Assembly (NCBI RefSeq): GCF_005765165.1
Contig: NZ_VCIW01000004.1
Location: 1-64,000, forward strand
DNA: 64,000 bases
Reading direction: 5' to 3'
From: Paenibacillus antri
GTDB taxonomy: Bacteria > Bacillota > Bacilli > Paenibacillales > YIM-B00363
Position 1 is the stretch's first letter. Each line of letters opens with the position of its first letter. The position numbers and the translations under genes were made by a program. Shown piece after piece: positions 34,521-42,496 of this stretch. Under the pieces are notes generated by a model that saw only the letters and a list, made by a program, of their open reading frames with translations, was not told the origin of the DNA and did not search any database.

Positions 34521-34611
34521 ACGCGCGTTCAAAATCCTCTCTCTCTATCTTGTCCGAATCTATCGTATCATATTTCGGACCGTTCCGAGGCAAGGAAAAT
34601 GAAAACGGCGC

Positions 34612-34641
34612 TTGACAAAACATCTCAAATTCGAATAAAAT
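34612..34641 (+). promoter_or_regulatory. Sigma-A promoter of yceI
   Basis: TTGACA (perfect), 18 bases, TAAAAT, about 50 bases before the start; the left operator arm lies in its spacer. Confidence 0.7.
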
Positions 34642-34663
34642 TCAATTAATACGAATTTGAGAT
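34622..34663. promoter_or_regulatory. Inverted-repeat operator at the yceI promoter, MarR/MhqR-like
   Basis: ATCTCAAATTCG and CGAATTTGAGAT are perfect 12-base inverted copies, 18 bases apart, one in the promoter spacer and one just after the -10. Each arm resembles the MhqR operator half pattern (ATCTCGAATTCGAGAT) of Bacillus. Two repressor dimers binding cooperatively would block transcription. The regulator is not in the window; its identity is inference. Confidence 0.55.
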
Positions 34664-34692
34664 AAGTTCACTTATACATTCTTAGGAGGAAG

Positions 34693-35232
34693 ATGAACAT
34701 GGCATTGACGAAATGGGCGGTAGACCCGACGCACAGCAGCGTGGACTTCTCGATTAAACACATGATGATTTCGAAGGTGAAGGGGACGTTCACGAGCTTC
34801 GACGCTTTGATCGAAGCGGATCCGCAAGATTTGACGACGGCGAACATTTCGTTCACCGTAGACCTGGCCAGCGTGAACACGAACAACGCGGACCGCGACA
34901 ACCACCTGCGCTCCGCCGACTTCTTCGACGTCGAGAACCAGCCGCAGCTGACGTTCGTCGCGAAGTCGATTCGGAAGACGGGCGACGGCGAGTATAACGT
35001 GACGGGCGACCTGACGCTGCACGGCGTGACGCGTCTCGAGACGTTCGCGGTGACGTTCGAAGGCGAAGGCAAGGATCCGTGGGGCAACGAGAAGGTCGGC
35101 TTCAGCGCGAACGGCTCCTTAAAGCGGAGCGACTACGGGTTGACTTGGAACGCGGCGCTCGAGACGGGCGGCTTCCTCGTCGGCGACGACGTGAAGGTAT
35201 CGATCGAGCTTCAAGCGGTGAAACAAGCCTAA
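34693..35232 (+). CDS. YceI-family lipocalin-like protein
   Basis: 179 residues. The YceI pattern is clear: KWAVDPTHSSVDFSIKHMMISKVKGTF, then DLASVNTNNADRDNHLRSADFFDVENQPQLTF, DLTLHGVTR and KRSDYGLTWNAALETGGFLVGDDVKV. The fold is an eight-strand barrel that binds polyisoprenoid or amphiphilic molecules; this copy lacks a signal peptide and is probably cytoplasmic. AGGAGG lies close to ATG 34693 and is better spaced for ATG 34699. Control by the inverted-repeat operator suggests induction by an electrophile or other small molecule (inference). Confidence 0.88.
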   Translation: MNMALTKWAVDPTHSSVDFSIKHMMISKVKGTFTSFDALIEADPQDLTTANISFTVDLASVNTNNADRDNHLRSADFFDVENQPQLTFVAKSIRKTGDGEYNVTGDLTLHGVTRLETFAVTFEGEGKDPWGNEKVGFSANGSLKRSDYGLTWNAALETGGFLVGDDVKVSIELQAVKQA

Positions 35233-35250
35233 TTTCATAGCGAACGAACC

Positions 35251-35281
35251 GAAACTCCGGACGCGACGCGTCCGGAGTTTC
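35251..35281 (+). terminator. Terminator hairpin after yceI
   Basis: GAAACTCCGGACG and CGTCCGGAGTTTC form a perfect 13-bp stem with a 5-base loop; the T tail is weak on the plus strand but is followed by TTTC-type bases; may serve both directions. Confidence 0.7.
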
Positions 35282-35311
35282 GTCGTCGTACAAGGGAGGA
35301 ACCGTCGCCGA

Positions 35312-36598
35312 TTACATCGCCGGCGCAGGCTCGCGGGCCGGCTCGATCGGCCGAAGCGCCTTCGTCTCGTCATAGAAGACGAAGGCGTCGTACCGATCCG
35401 CGATGACGGACGGCACGTAGTTGCCGAACCGTTCCCGTCTCGGGTCGTATACGACGCCGATCGCCCGGTGCGGAATCGTCGCTCGGAACGGCTCCGGATC
35501 GTTCCGCAACAGCACGTATTTATCGAAGGCGCCGGCTTCGTGCAGCAGATGCTCCCAGCTGTCCGGCACGCCCGGCGGAACGGTCATGATTTCCAACTGC
35601 GCGCCCCAAGAGGAGCCTGCGACGACGGTGCCTCGGTACGTGCCGAAGCCGATGGCGTAGACGGCGTCGGCGCCGTATTTCTCGCGGGTCAGCTGCCCGA
35701 CGTTAACCATGCCCTCGCGCGCCATATCGGTGGCGCGCGCGTCTCCGATATGCGTGTTGTGTTCCCAGACGACGCCTCGGGAATCCGGGCCGTAGAACGA
35801 CGCGACCAGATCGAGGGCGTCGACCATATGCCGGTCGCGTACGTTCCACGATTCGGCGTCGCCGCGCACCATCGTGCGATAGTACGCTTCCGCGTCGACG
35901 GCCACGAGCGCGTTGACCTCCGCGGAGAGCGAGGCTTCGCCGTCCGCCGCGTCGGGCGCGGCGGCATGGCGTTCGCGGCGCACCTTCGCGAGCAGCCGCA
36001 CGACGTCGTCCTCGCAGTCTTCGCCGTACAACCCTGCCGAGACGGCGTACGATTGCTCGTCGCGCTGATGCGCCTCGAAGCATTCGAAGGCTCGCTGCGC
36101 TTGTTCGAGCGCGGGGGAGCCGATCTTCCCCAGGTAGGCGATCATCTCGTCGAGCGACTCCCAGAGGGAATAGACGTCGATGCCGTAGAAGCCGACCTTG
36201 ACGTCGCCTTCTGGCAGCTTGTCGTTATACGCGCGCAGCCATTCGACGAGCTCGGCGATCTCTTCGTTGGCCCACATCCACGACGGCCAGCGGTCGAAGG
36301 CGCGCATCGCCTCCCGAACGGAAACGGGCGCGTCCGGCGCTCGCTTGACGTATTTGTTTAACGCCATGCAGGACGGCCAATCGCCTTCGACGGCGATGAA
36401 CCGAAAGCCGTGCGACTCGATCAGCCGCTTCGTGATCTCGGCGCGGCCCGCGTAAAATTCCGACGTCCCGTGAGACGCCTCGCCGAGCAGGGCGAAGCGG
36501 GCGTCGGCGGCGGCAAGGGCGAGGGCCGCGTAATCCTCCGAACTACGGAGCGCTGAAGCGCTTCGTTTGATTTGTTCGATCATCGATTGCATAAGCAT
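35312..36598 (-). CDS. Erythromycin esterase family protein
   Basis: About 428 residues. Family motifs: FALLGEASHGTSEFY near residue 30 with the catalytic-type histidine, FRFIAVEGDWP, RWPSWMWANEE, and VVWEHNTHIGDARA with the second histidine pair (~residue 260). Ere enzymes open the macrolide lactone ring, but most members are uncharacterised, so drug resistance cannot be assumed. AAGGGTGG eight bases ahead supports ATG 36598 over ATG 36658. It stands alone between the yceI terminator and the acidic-protein gene, divergent to the latter. Confidence 0.85.
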   Translation of the reverse strand: MLMQSMIEQIKRSASALRSSEDYAALALAAADARFALLGEASHGTSEFYAGRAEITKRLIESHGFRFIAVEGDWPSCMALNKYVKRAPDAPVSVREAMRAFDRWPSWMWANEEIAELVEWLRAYNDKLPEGDVKVGFYGIDVYSLWESLDEMIAYLGKIGSPALEQAQRAFECFEAHQRDEQSYAVSAGLYGEDCEDDVVRLLAKVRRERHAAAPDAADGEASLSAEVNALVAVDAEAYYRTMVRGDAESWNVRDRHMVDALDLVASFYGPDSRGVVWEHNTHIGDARATDMAREGMVNVGQLTREKYGADAVYAIGFGTYRGTVVAGSSWGAQLEIMTVPPGVPDSWEHLLHEAGAFDKYVLLRNDPEPFRATIPHRAIGVVYDPRRERFGNYVPSVIADRYDAFVFYDETKALRPIEPAREPAPAM

Positions 36599-36710
36599 CG
36601 CAGGTTCCACCCTTTTCCGGATATCGAATTCACATGTATTCTTTCCCGCGGTTGTCATCGAAATGTAATACTGGCGCCGACACCGTTTTACAAATTCCTC
36701 GAAAGCCCTC

Positions 36711-36719
36711 TGATATACT
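36711..36719 (+). promoter_or_regulatory. Extended -10 promoter of the acidic-protein gene
   Basis: TG-A-TATACT; a TTTACA lies 21 bases upstream, longer than usual spacing. Confidence 0.5.
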
Positions 36720-36765
36720 TAGGACACGCTTAGAGAAACTAGGCGATCCTTAGGAGGGATTTCGA

Positions 36766-36984
36766 ATGAGCGAAGCGGAAAACCAAGAAGTGTTGGCGGA
36801 AAACGAAGACGTGCAAGCGGAAGAGGCGGTTGAAGAAGTAGAGGCTGCCGCTTCGGATGAGGCGGAGGCGGAGGACGCGGCGGAAACGGTCGACGCGGAA
36901 ATCGAAGAGGCGGAGGCGGAAGCGGCGGCGGCGGAACCCGAAGAGCCGGCCGATGCGTCGGATTCGGAAGAAGATTCGTTGTAA
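36766..36984 (+). CDS. Small highly acidic low-complexity protein
   Basis: 72 residues made almost wholly of Glu, Ala, Asp, Val, Ser and Pro: about 24 Glu and 7 Asp, and no Lys, Arg, His, Cys, Gly or aromatic residue. TAGGAGGG sits well ahead of ATG 36766, a promoter and a strong terminator flank it, so it is a real single-gene unit. It must be disordered or an extended helix and could bind basic proteins or divalent metals, mimic DNA, or act as a chaperone; none of this is shown by sequence. Short EAEAE-type runs suggest growth by slippage of GAGGCG units. Confidence 0.7.
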   Translation: MSEAENQEVLAENEDVQAEEAVEEVEAAASDEAEAEDAAETVDAEIEEAEAEAAAAEPEEPADASDSEEDSL

Positions 36985-37048
36985 CGATCGCTCACGGTCC
37001 CTCTCCTTGCGCAAAACCTCAAGATCGCCCATATTAGGGCATAATAAG

Positions 37049-37076
37049 AAGGCTGTCTTTCGGGACGGCCTTTTTT
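37049..37076 (+). terminator. Terminator of the acidic-protein gene
   Basis: AAGGCTGTC pairs with GGACGGCCTT (one G-T) and runs into T6. Confidence 0.85.
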
Positions 37077-37184
37077 CTATGGTTTCCGGTTCCGATCGTC
37101 GGTTGAACGACCGTAGGCAGAGGTTTATAGTGGAACGAAATAGGAATTACGAGACCTCTGAACGAACGGAAGTGTTGCCGCGGG

Positions 37185-38405
37185 ATGGAATCTTGGAAGC
37201 GTACGATGTGGATTTTATGGTTCGGCGTGCTGTTGTGCAGCGCGAGCTATACGATGTCGGTGCCGTTCCTGCCGCTGTTTCTGTTCGAGCTCGGCGTATC
37301 GGAGAAGGACGTCAATTGGTGGGCGGGCGTCGTGCACTCGTCCGCGTTCTTCGTCGGCGCGATCATGGCTCCGTTGTGGGGTTCGGTCGCCGACAAGTAC
37401 GGGCGGAAGAAGATGGTGCTGCGCGCGGGCTTCTCGTTGGCGCTCATCTATGCGCTTATCGGGTTCGTGCATACCCCGTGGGAGCTGGTCGTCGTTCGGC
37501 TGCTGCACGGCTTCGTCGGCGGCTTCGTGCCGGCGTCGATGGCGATCGTCTCGAGCGTGGCGCCGAAGGAAAAGATGGGATGGAGCCTCGGCATGATGCA
37601 GGCCGGAACGATGAGCGGCGGCATTCTGGGGCCGGTAATCGGCGGGCTGCTCGCCGAATGGTTCGGAATGCGAATGTCGTTCGTTGCGGCAGGCACGCTT
37701 ATCTTCGCGGCGACGTCCGCGGTGCTGTTCACCGTTCGCGAAGGGCGGCCGGCGGAGCCGTCGAAGCGTTCGTCGGTCCGAGCCGATCTAGCGAACGTGT
37801 TTCGCCAGAAGGCGCTGCTGTCGATGCTGCTGCTGTTGGTCGCGTTCCAGATGACGTATAACATGATTCAACCGCTGCTCACGCTTCATATCGCGGACTT
37901 GCAGGGCAGCGTCGAGGACGCCGCGCTCACGTCGGGTTTCGTCTTCGCGTTGATCGGCATCGCCGGTATCGTCGCCTCGCCGTTCTGGGGTAGAACCGGG
38001 GAGAGATTGGGATATCCGAAGGTGCTGACCGTTTGTTTCGCGGGTTCGGCGGTCGCGATCGCTTCGCAATTTTTCATTACGGAATTATGGCTTTTTACTC
38101 TTATACAATTCTGCTTCGGTCTGTTTATGGCCGGCATCGTGCCGTCCGTGAATACGTTAATGGTACGCAGTACACCGGACGACTTCCGAGGGCGGTCGTT
38201 CGGTTTGACGGCGAGCGCCAACCAGTCGGGCTCGATGATCGGCCCGCTGCTCGGCGGCGGACTCGGCGCGTTCCTCTCGTTCCAATGGATTTTCGTGACG
38301 GCCGGGCTGCTGTACGCGGCGCTCGGAGCGATCGTCTGGTTTTCGTCCGGGAAGGGAGGACGGGAAGACGCGGTGCCGATGAAAATCGAACGGCGTTCGA
38401 TGTAA
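37185..38405 (+). CDS. MFS transporter, DHA1-type multidrug exporter-like
   Basis: 406 residues with twelve predicted membrane helices. Motif A between helices 2 and 3 (GSVADKYGRKKMVL) and the motif C-like GGILGPVIGGLLAEWFGMR in helix 5 mark a proton-driven DHA1 exporter. A second-half copy (GRTGERLGYPKVLT; NQSGSMIGPLLGGGLG) is intact. Substrate unknown; drug or metabolite export is the usual role. No strong ribosome site is seen before ATG 37185. It stands alone. Confidence 0.85.
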   Translation: MESWKRTMWILWFGVLLCSASYTMSVPFLPLFLFELGVSEKDVNWWAGVVHSSAFFVGAIMAPLWGSVADKYGRKKMVLRAGFSLALIYALIGFVHTPWELVVVRLLHGFVGGFVPASMAIVSSVAPKEKMGWSLGMMQAGTMSGGILGPVIGGLLAEWFGMRMSFVAAGTLIFAATSAVLFTVREGRPAEPSKRSSVRADLANVFRQKALLSMLLLLVAFQMTYNMIQPLLTLHIADLQGSVEDAALTSGFVFALIGIAGIVASPFWGRTGERLGYPKVLTVCFAGSAVAIASQFFITELWLFTLIQFCFGLFMAGIVPSVNTLMVRSTPDDFRGRSFGLTASANQSGSMIGPLLGGGLGAFLSFQWIFVTAGLLYAALGAIVWFSSGKGGREDAVPMKIERRSM

Positions 38406-38603
38406 GCGGGGTACGGGGAGTTTATCGATTTCTACAAGGTTTCGATTTCCTCTCTCCGTTTTTCTGCGCTGGCCATGATAATTATTTTCGTAAAAAGGTT
38501 CAATATCGTGGAAAAAAAGTTCGTGGAAAAGCAGGAATATTCTTATTTGCACGGTATTCTATATAATGACTACATCCTGTAGATAAGGAAAGGTGGAGGA
38601 GTC

Positions 38604-39077
38604 ATGCCGGATATGCTGGTAAAGCTGTACGAGCTGCCGGAAGTCCCGTCCGAGGCGGCGTACGCTTCGCAGAGCGGCGTTACCGTTCGCCGGGCGATCG
38701 CGCCGGAGAAGCATGTCGTAACGAAGTGGATCGGAGAGCACTTCGGCCCGGGCTGGGTCAGCGAAGCGGAAGCCGCTTTCGCGAGAAGCCCGGTATCGTG
38801 CTTCATCGCGGCGCAGGACGGGAAGCTGATCGGGTTTTCCTGTTACGACGCGACGATGAGGGGGTTCTTCGGCCCGACGGGCGTCGACCCGGAAGAACGC
38901 GGGCGCGGGGTGGGGAAGATGCTCTTCCTCTACGCGATGCAAGCGATGCGGTCCGAAGGGTATGGGTATGCGATCATCGGCGGGGCCGGACCTACCGAGT
39001 TTTACGCGAAGACGGCGGGCGCGGTAGCCATCCCCGACTCGTCGCCAGGGATTTACAAGGGCATGTTGAAATTATAA
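38604..39077 (+). CDS. GNAT N-acetyltransferase
   Basis: 157 residues. The loop DPEERGRGVGKMLFLYAM (~residues 93-110) and the ending GPTEFYAKTAGAVAIPDSSPGIYKGML show the GNAT fold. The preceding strand (GKLIGFSCYDATMRGFFGPTGV) with FFGPTG is found in a subgroup of Gram-positive GNATs of unknown substrate. GGTGGAGGAG lies ahead of the ATG and a TATAAT (38562-38567) is a probable -10. The dehydrogenase gene follows after 19 bases, so it may share its transcript. Confidence 0.82.
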   Translation: MPDMLVKLYELPEVPSEAAYASQSGVTVRRAIAPEKHVVTKWIGEHFGPGWVSEAEAAFARSPVSCFIAAQDGKLIGFSCYDATMRGFFGPTGVDPEERGRGVGKMLFLYAMQAMRSEGYGYAIIGGAGPTEFYAKTAGAVAIPDSSPGIYKGMLKL

Positions 39078-39096
39078 ACGCGAGGGAGTGACTGGA

Positions 39097-40161
39097 ATGG
39101 CAAAGCTGAAAATCGGCGTCATCGGCGCCGGGTCCATCTCGGACGTGCATTTCCAATCTTACGAAAACCATCCGGACGTCGAAATTTACGCGATTTGCGA
39201 CTTGAACGAGGAGCGCGCGAAAGCGAAAGCGGCCCGTTACGGAGCGACGAAGACGTTCACGGATTACCGCGAGCTGCTCGCGCTGCCGGAGATCCACGGC
39301 GTCAGCGTCTGCACTTGGAATAATACGCACGCTCCGATCGCGATCGCGGCGCTCGACGCGGGGAAGCATGTACTGGTAGAGAAGCCGCTCTGTAAGACCG
39401 TGGAAGAAGCATTGGAAGTCGAGAAGGCGGTCGCGCGCAGCGGCAAGCTGCTGCAAGTCGGCTTCGTGCGCCGGTATGCGTCGAACACGCAGACGTTGAA
39501 GAAATTCGTGGACGACGGCGAATTCGGAGAGATTTACTATGCGAAGGCGTCGTGCCTGCGCCGTCTCGGCAATCCGGGCGGATGGTTTTCCGACGTCGAA
39601 CGTTCGGGCGGCGGGCCGCTGATCGATCTCGGCGTGCACGTCATCGACATCTGCTGGTATTTGATGGGACGTCCGAAGGTTGTGTCCGTCAGCGGCAACG
39701 CTTACAACAAGCTGGGCAATCGGAACAACGTACAAGGATTGTCGTTCTACAAGGCGGCGGATTACGACGCTTCCAAAAACACGGTCGAGGATTTGGCGAA
39801 CGCGCTCATCCGATTCGAGAACGGCGCCTCGTTGATGGTCGACGTCAGCTTTACGCTGCACGCGAAGAAAGACGAGTTGTATGTGAAGCTGTTCGGAGAA
39901 AAGGGCGGCGCCGAGCTCGAGCCGGAGCTGCAGCTCGTGCTGGAACGGCACAATACGATCCTGAACGCAACGCCGCAGGTAGACAATCTCTCGTTCGACT
40001 TCAAGGACGCGTTCCAACAGGAAATCAACAGATTCATCTCCGCTTCGCTCGGGGAGAAAGCTACGCTCAGCCCCGTGCAAGACGGCGTCGAGATGATGAA
40101 GATCTTGTGCGCGATCTACGAGTCGGCCGCCAGCGGCAAGGAAATTCGATTCGATACCTAA
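39097..40161 (+). CDS. Gfo/Idh/MocA family NAD(P)-dependent dehydrogenase
   Basis: About 354 residues. The Rossmann motif GVIGAGSISDVH is at residues 6-17 and the conserved EKP is in HVLVEKPLCKTVEEA (~residues 92-106). The C-terminal domain has GGGPLIDLGVHVIDICWYLMG with the catalytic-type Asp/His. Members oxidise sugars, inositols or sugar phosphates. GAGGGAG eight bases ahead supports ATG 39097; GTG 39088 is an alternative. With two isomerase genes directly after it (20 and 22 base gaps), it likely forms an operon for inositol-like or keto-sugar metabolism (inference). Confidence 0.88.
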   Translation: MAKLKIGVIGAGSISDVHFQSYENHPDVEIYAICDLNEERAKAKAARYGATKTFTDYRELLALPEIHGVSVCTWNNTHAPIAIAALDAGKHVLVEKPLCKTVEEALEVEKAVARSGKLLQVGFVRRYASNTQTLKKFVDDGEFGEIYYAKASCLRRLGNPGGWFSDVERSGGGPLIDLGVHVIDICWYLMGRPKVVSVSGNAYNKLGNRNNVQGLSFYKAADYDASKNTVEDLANALIRFENGASLMVDVSFTLHAKKDELYVKLFGEKGGAELEPELQLVLERHNTILNATPQVDNLSFDFKDAFQQEINRFISASLGEKATLSPVQDGVEMMKILCAIYESAASGKEIRFDT

Positions 40162-40180
40162 GGAAAGGAGGAGGACTCGC

Positions 40181-41056
40181 ATGGCATTGACGAATAAAAT
40201 CGGCGTTATCGTCGACAGCTTCGGCGTCGGCGTGCGCGAAGGCTTGCGGAAGGCGAAGGACGTCGGCGCGGAAGGCGTACAAATCTACGCCGTGAAGGGC
40301 GAGATGGACCCCGACGTATTGGTCGGACCGGCGCGTCAAGAGCTAAAGAAATACATCGCGGATCTCGGTCTCGAAATTTCCGCTTTGTGCGGCGACTTGG
40401 GCGGCCACGGCTTCCAAGACGCGGCGGCGAATCCGGAGAAGGTGGAGAAGTCGAAGCGAATCATGGATTTGGCCGTCGAGCTCGGAACGAATATCGTGAC
40501 GACGCATATCGGCATCGTGCCGGAGGACAAGAACGGGCCGGTCTACGACGCGATGCAGACGGCTTGCGAGGAGCTGAGCCGGTACGCGAACAGTCTGGGC
40601 GCGTACTTCGCGATCGAGACGGGGCCGGAGACGGCGGCGCATCTGAAGTCGTTCTTAGACACGCTGAGCGGCAAGGGCGTCTCGGTTAACTTCGACCCTG
40701 CGAACATGGTCATGGTAACGGGCGACGATCCGGTACAAGGCGTGAAGTTGTTGAAGGATTATATCGTCCATACGCATGTGAAAGACGGCGTGCGCCATCG
40801 CGTCGTCGACCCGCGAGTCGTCTACGGCAGCTTGGAAACCGAAGGTATGGAGCATGACAAGATCGCGGCGCTGCTCGCCGAAGGGAAAATCTTCGAGGAG
40901 CTGCCGCTCGGCGAAGGCAAAGTCGACTTCGACGCGTATTTCCGCGCGCTGCAGGAGATCGGATATCAAGGGTACCTTACGATCGAACGCGAAGTCGGCG
41001 CCGATCCTGAAGCCGACATTCGCAAGGCGGTTCAATTCATTCGGGCGTATCGCTAA
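40181..41056 (+). CDS. Sugar phosphate isomerase/epimerase (AP endonuclease 2-like TIM barrel)
   Basis: 291 residues. TIM-barrel metal-binding pattern: VGAEGVQIYAVKGE, TTHIGIVPED, YFAIETGPETAAHL with the metal glutamate, VNFDPANMVM, HTHVKDG and LTIEREVGADP. These enzymes interconvert keto and aldo sugars or epimers using a divalent metal. GAAAGGAGGAGG precedes the ATG. It is the middle gene of a three-gene group with a dehydrogenase and another family member; substrate unknown. Confidence 0.87.
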   Translation: MALTNKIGVIVDSFGVGVREGLRKAKDVGAEGVQIYAVKGEMDPDVLVGPARQELKKYIADLGLEISALCGDLGGHGFQDAAANPEKVEKSKRIMDLAVELGTNIVTTHIGIVPEDKNGPVYDAMQTACEELSRYANSLGAYFAIETGPETAAHLKSFLDTLSGKGVSVNFDPANMVMVTGDDPVQGVKLLKDYIVHTHVKDGVRHRVVDPRVVYGSLETEGMEHDKIAALLAEGKIFEELPLGEGKVDFDAYFRALQEIGYQGYLTIEREVGADPEADIRKAVQFIRAYR

Positions 41057-41077
41057 CGAACGGGGGACAGAACGGAT

Positions 41078-41941
41078 ATGAAACTGGGACTTAGCAGTTA
41101 CAGCTTGCACCGCGACATCAGCAGCGGGAAGCTTTCGATTCTCGACGCGCCTCGGTGGATTAAGGAGCAAGGCGGAGAACACATCGAAATCGTTCCGATC
41201 AGCTTCTCGCTCGTCGACGATCCGGGCCTCATCGACGATATCCGTCGCGCGGCGAGCGATGCCGGCATTGACATTTCGAATTACGCGGTCGGCGCCAACT
41301 TCGCGGTCGACGACGAGGCGGACTACCGTCGCGTAATCGAGGAGACGAAAGCGCATGTCGACGTCGCGAATCGCTTGGGCGTAAAGCTGATGCGGCACGA
41401 CGTCGCGTCCCGGCCGCCGGCCGAGGCGACGATCCAGCGATTCGAGGCGGATTTGCCGAAGCTCGTCGCGGCGTGCCGCGAAGTAGCCGATTACGCGGCG
41501 CAGTTCGGCATTACGACGAGCGTCGAGAACCACGGCTTCTACATTCAAGCGTCCGACCGCGTGCAGCGGCTCGTCTCGGCCGTCGATCGGCCGAACTTCA
41601 AGACGACGCTCGACGTCGGCAACTTCATGTGCGTGGACGAGAATCCGCTCGTCGCCGTCAAGAAAAACTTGCCGATCGCTTCGATGGTGCATCTGAAAGA
41701 CTTCTACTTACGTCCGGCGAATTCGGGCTTCGGGGAAGGGTGGTTCCGCTCGGCGGGCGGCGACTACTTGCGCGGCGCGATCGCCGGTCACGGCGATCTC
41801 CCGCTCGAGGCGATCTTGAAGGAAGTCAAAGCGTCGGGGTATGCCGGTTACATCTCCCTGGAGTTCGAGGGAATGGAAGACTGTCAGCTCGGCTCGAGGC
41901 TGGGGCTGCAGCAAGTGCGGTCGATTTGGGAACGAATCTAG
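41078..41941 (+). CDS. Sugar phosphate isomerase/epimerase
   Basis: 287 residues of the same TIM-barrel family as the preceding gene but only distantly similar: LGLSSYSLHRDISSGKLSILD, TTSVENHGFYIQASDR with the metal glutamate, KTTLDVGNFMCVDEN, VHLKDFYLRP, and GYISLEFEGMEDC with a second metal glutamate. Two divergent isomerases in one operon suggest two steps of one pathway. ACGGGGGACAGAACGG precedes the ATG weakly. The operon ends in the terminator that follows. Confidence 0.87.
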   Translation: MKLGLSSYSLHRDISSGKLSILDAPRWIKEQGGEHIEIVPISFSLVDDPGLIDDIRRAASDAGIDISNYAVGANFAVDDEADYRRVIEETKAHVDVANRLGVKLMRHDVASRPPAEATIQRFEADLPKLVAACREVADYAAQFGITTSVENHGFYIQASDRVQRLVSAVDRPNFKTTLDVGNFMCVDENPLVAVKKNLPIASMVHLKDFYLRPANSGFGEGWFRSAGGDYLRGAIAGHGDLPLEAILKEVKASGYAGYISLEFEGMEDCQLGSRLGLQQVRSIWERI

Positions 41942-41950
41942 AGTTCTACT

Positions 41951-41991
41951 ACTCCTCGTCGTGCTAGACACGGCGGGGAGTATTTTTTTTC
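41951..41991 (+). terminator. Terminator of the dehydrogenase/isomerase operon
   Basis: ACTCCTCGTCGTG and CACGGCGGGGAGT pair around CTAGA and are followed by a run of T8. Confidence 0.85.
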
Positions 41992-42209
41992 GCTCCGGGC
42001 GTAATGGTTTTCGTTTTTTTCAATCGGTTTCGCATTTTCTACATTGGAATAATAGCGCCATGAGAGCGATTTCATAGTATTCTTGGAGGGTGGACGAACG
42101 AAGAAGGGTGCGGGAGGATGGACCATCGTATCGGCCGCGACTCGCCGGTCGGAACGAAATGAACCTGGAAACAACGTTAAGAAATATTGTTAGTAATTCG
42201 ACGTACCTC

Positions 42210-42237
42210 GTGACAATCCATGTTATCATGGTGTAAT
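42210..42237 (+). promoter_or_regulatory. Candidate promoter of the sugar ABC operon
   Basis: GTGACA, 16 bases, TGTAAT. The region 41992-42496 has no gene that I can support; it is A/T-rich and holds this promoter, a long leader of about 250 bases, and the cre-like site. Confidence 0.35.
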
Positions 42238-42315
42238 GTCATTAATTTTCCGATTTTCTTTCGTTTTAGGTTTTTCTACACCGTAAATTCCGCTATAAAT
42301 CAACGTTTTTACGTT

Positions 42316-42331
42316 TTGGAAGCGATTTCCG
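42316..42331 (+). promoter_or_regulatory. Candidate cre (CcpA) site
   Basis: TTGGAAGCGATTTCCG fits WTGNAANCGNWNNCWW except for the last two bases. Located between the candidate promoter and the binding-protein gene, it would act as a roadblock for carbon catabolite repression. Inferred from the consensus. Confidence 0.45.
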
Positions 42332-42496
42332 ACTTTCTTGTTGAACTTGGCGAGAAAGCTGAGTTTACGAAATTCGCGTTCCGGATTACGATGATCTTGG
42401 CTGCAGGGGAAAGCGATGAACGTGAGTATTCGTGACATGAACGAGTCCCAGCAGACTACTTAACAGTCGAACAGTAGAAAAGGGAGGAAGACAGAA

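Noticed and set aside
42220-42435. 71-codon plus-strand frame in the leader of the sugar lipoprotein
   Set aside because: No ribosome site, no family similarity, and composition like non-coding leader; the cre-like site lies in it.
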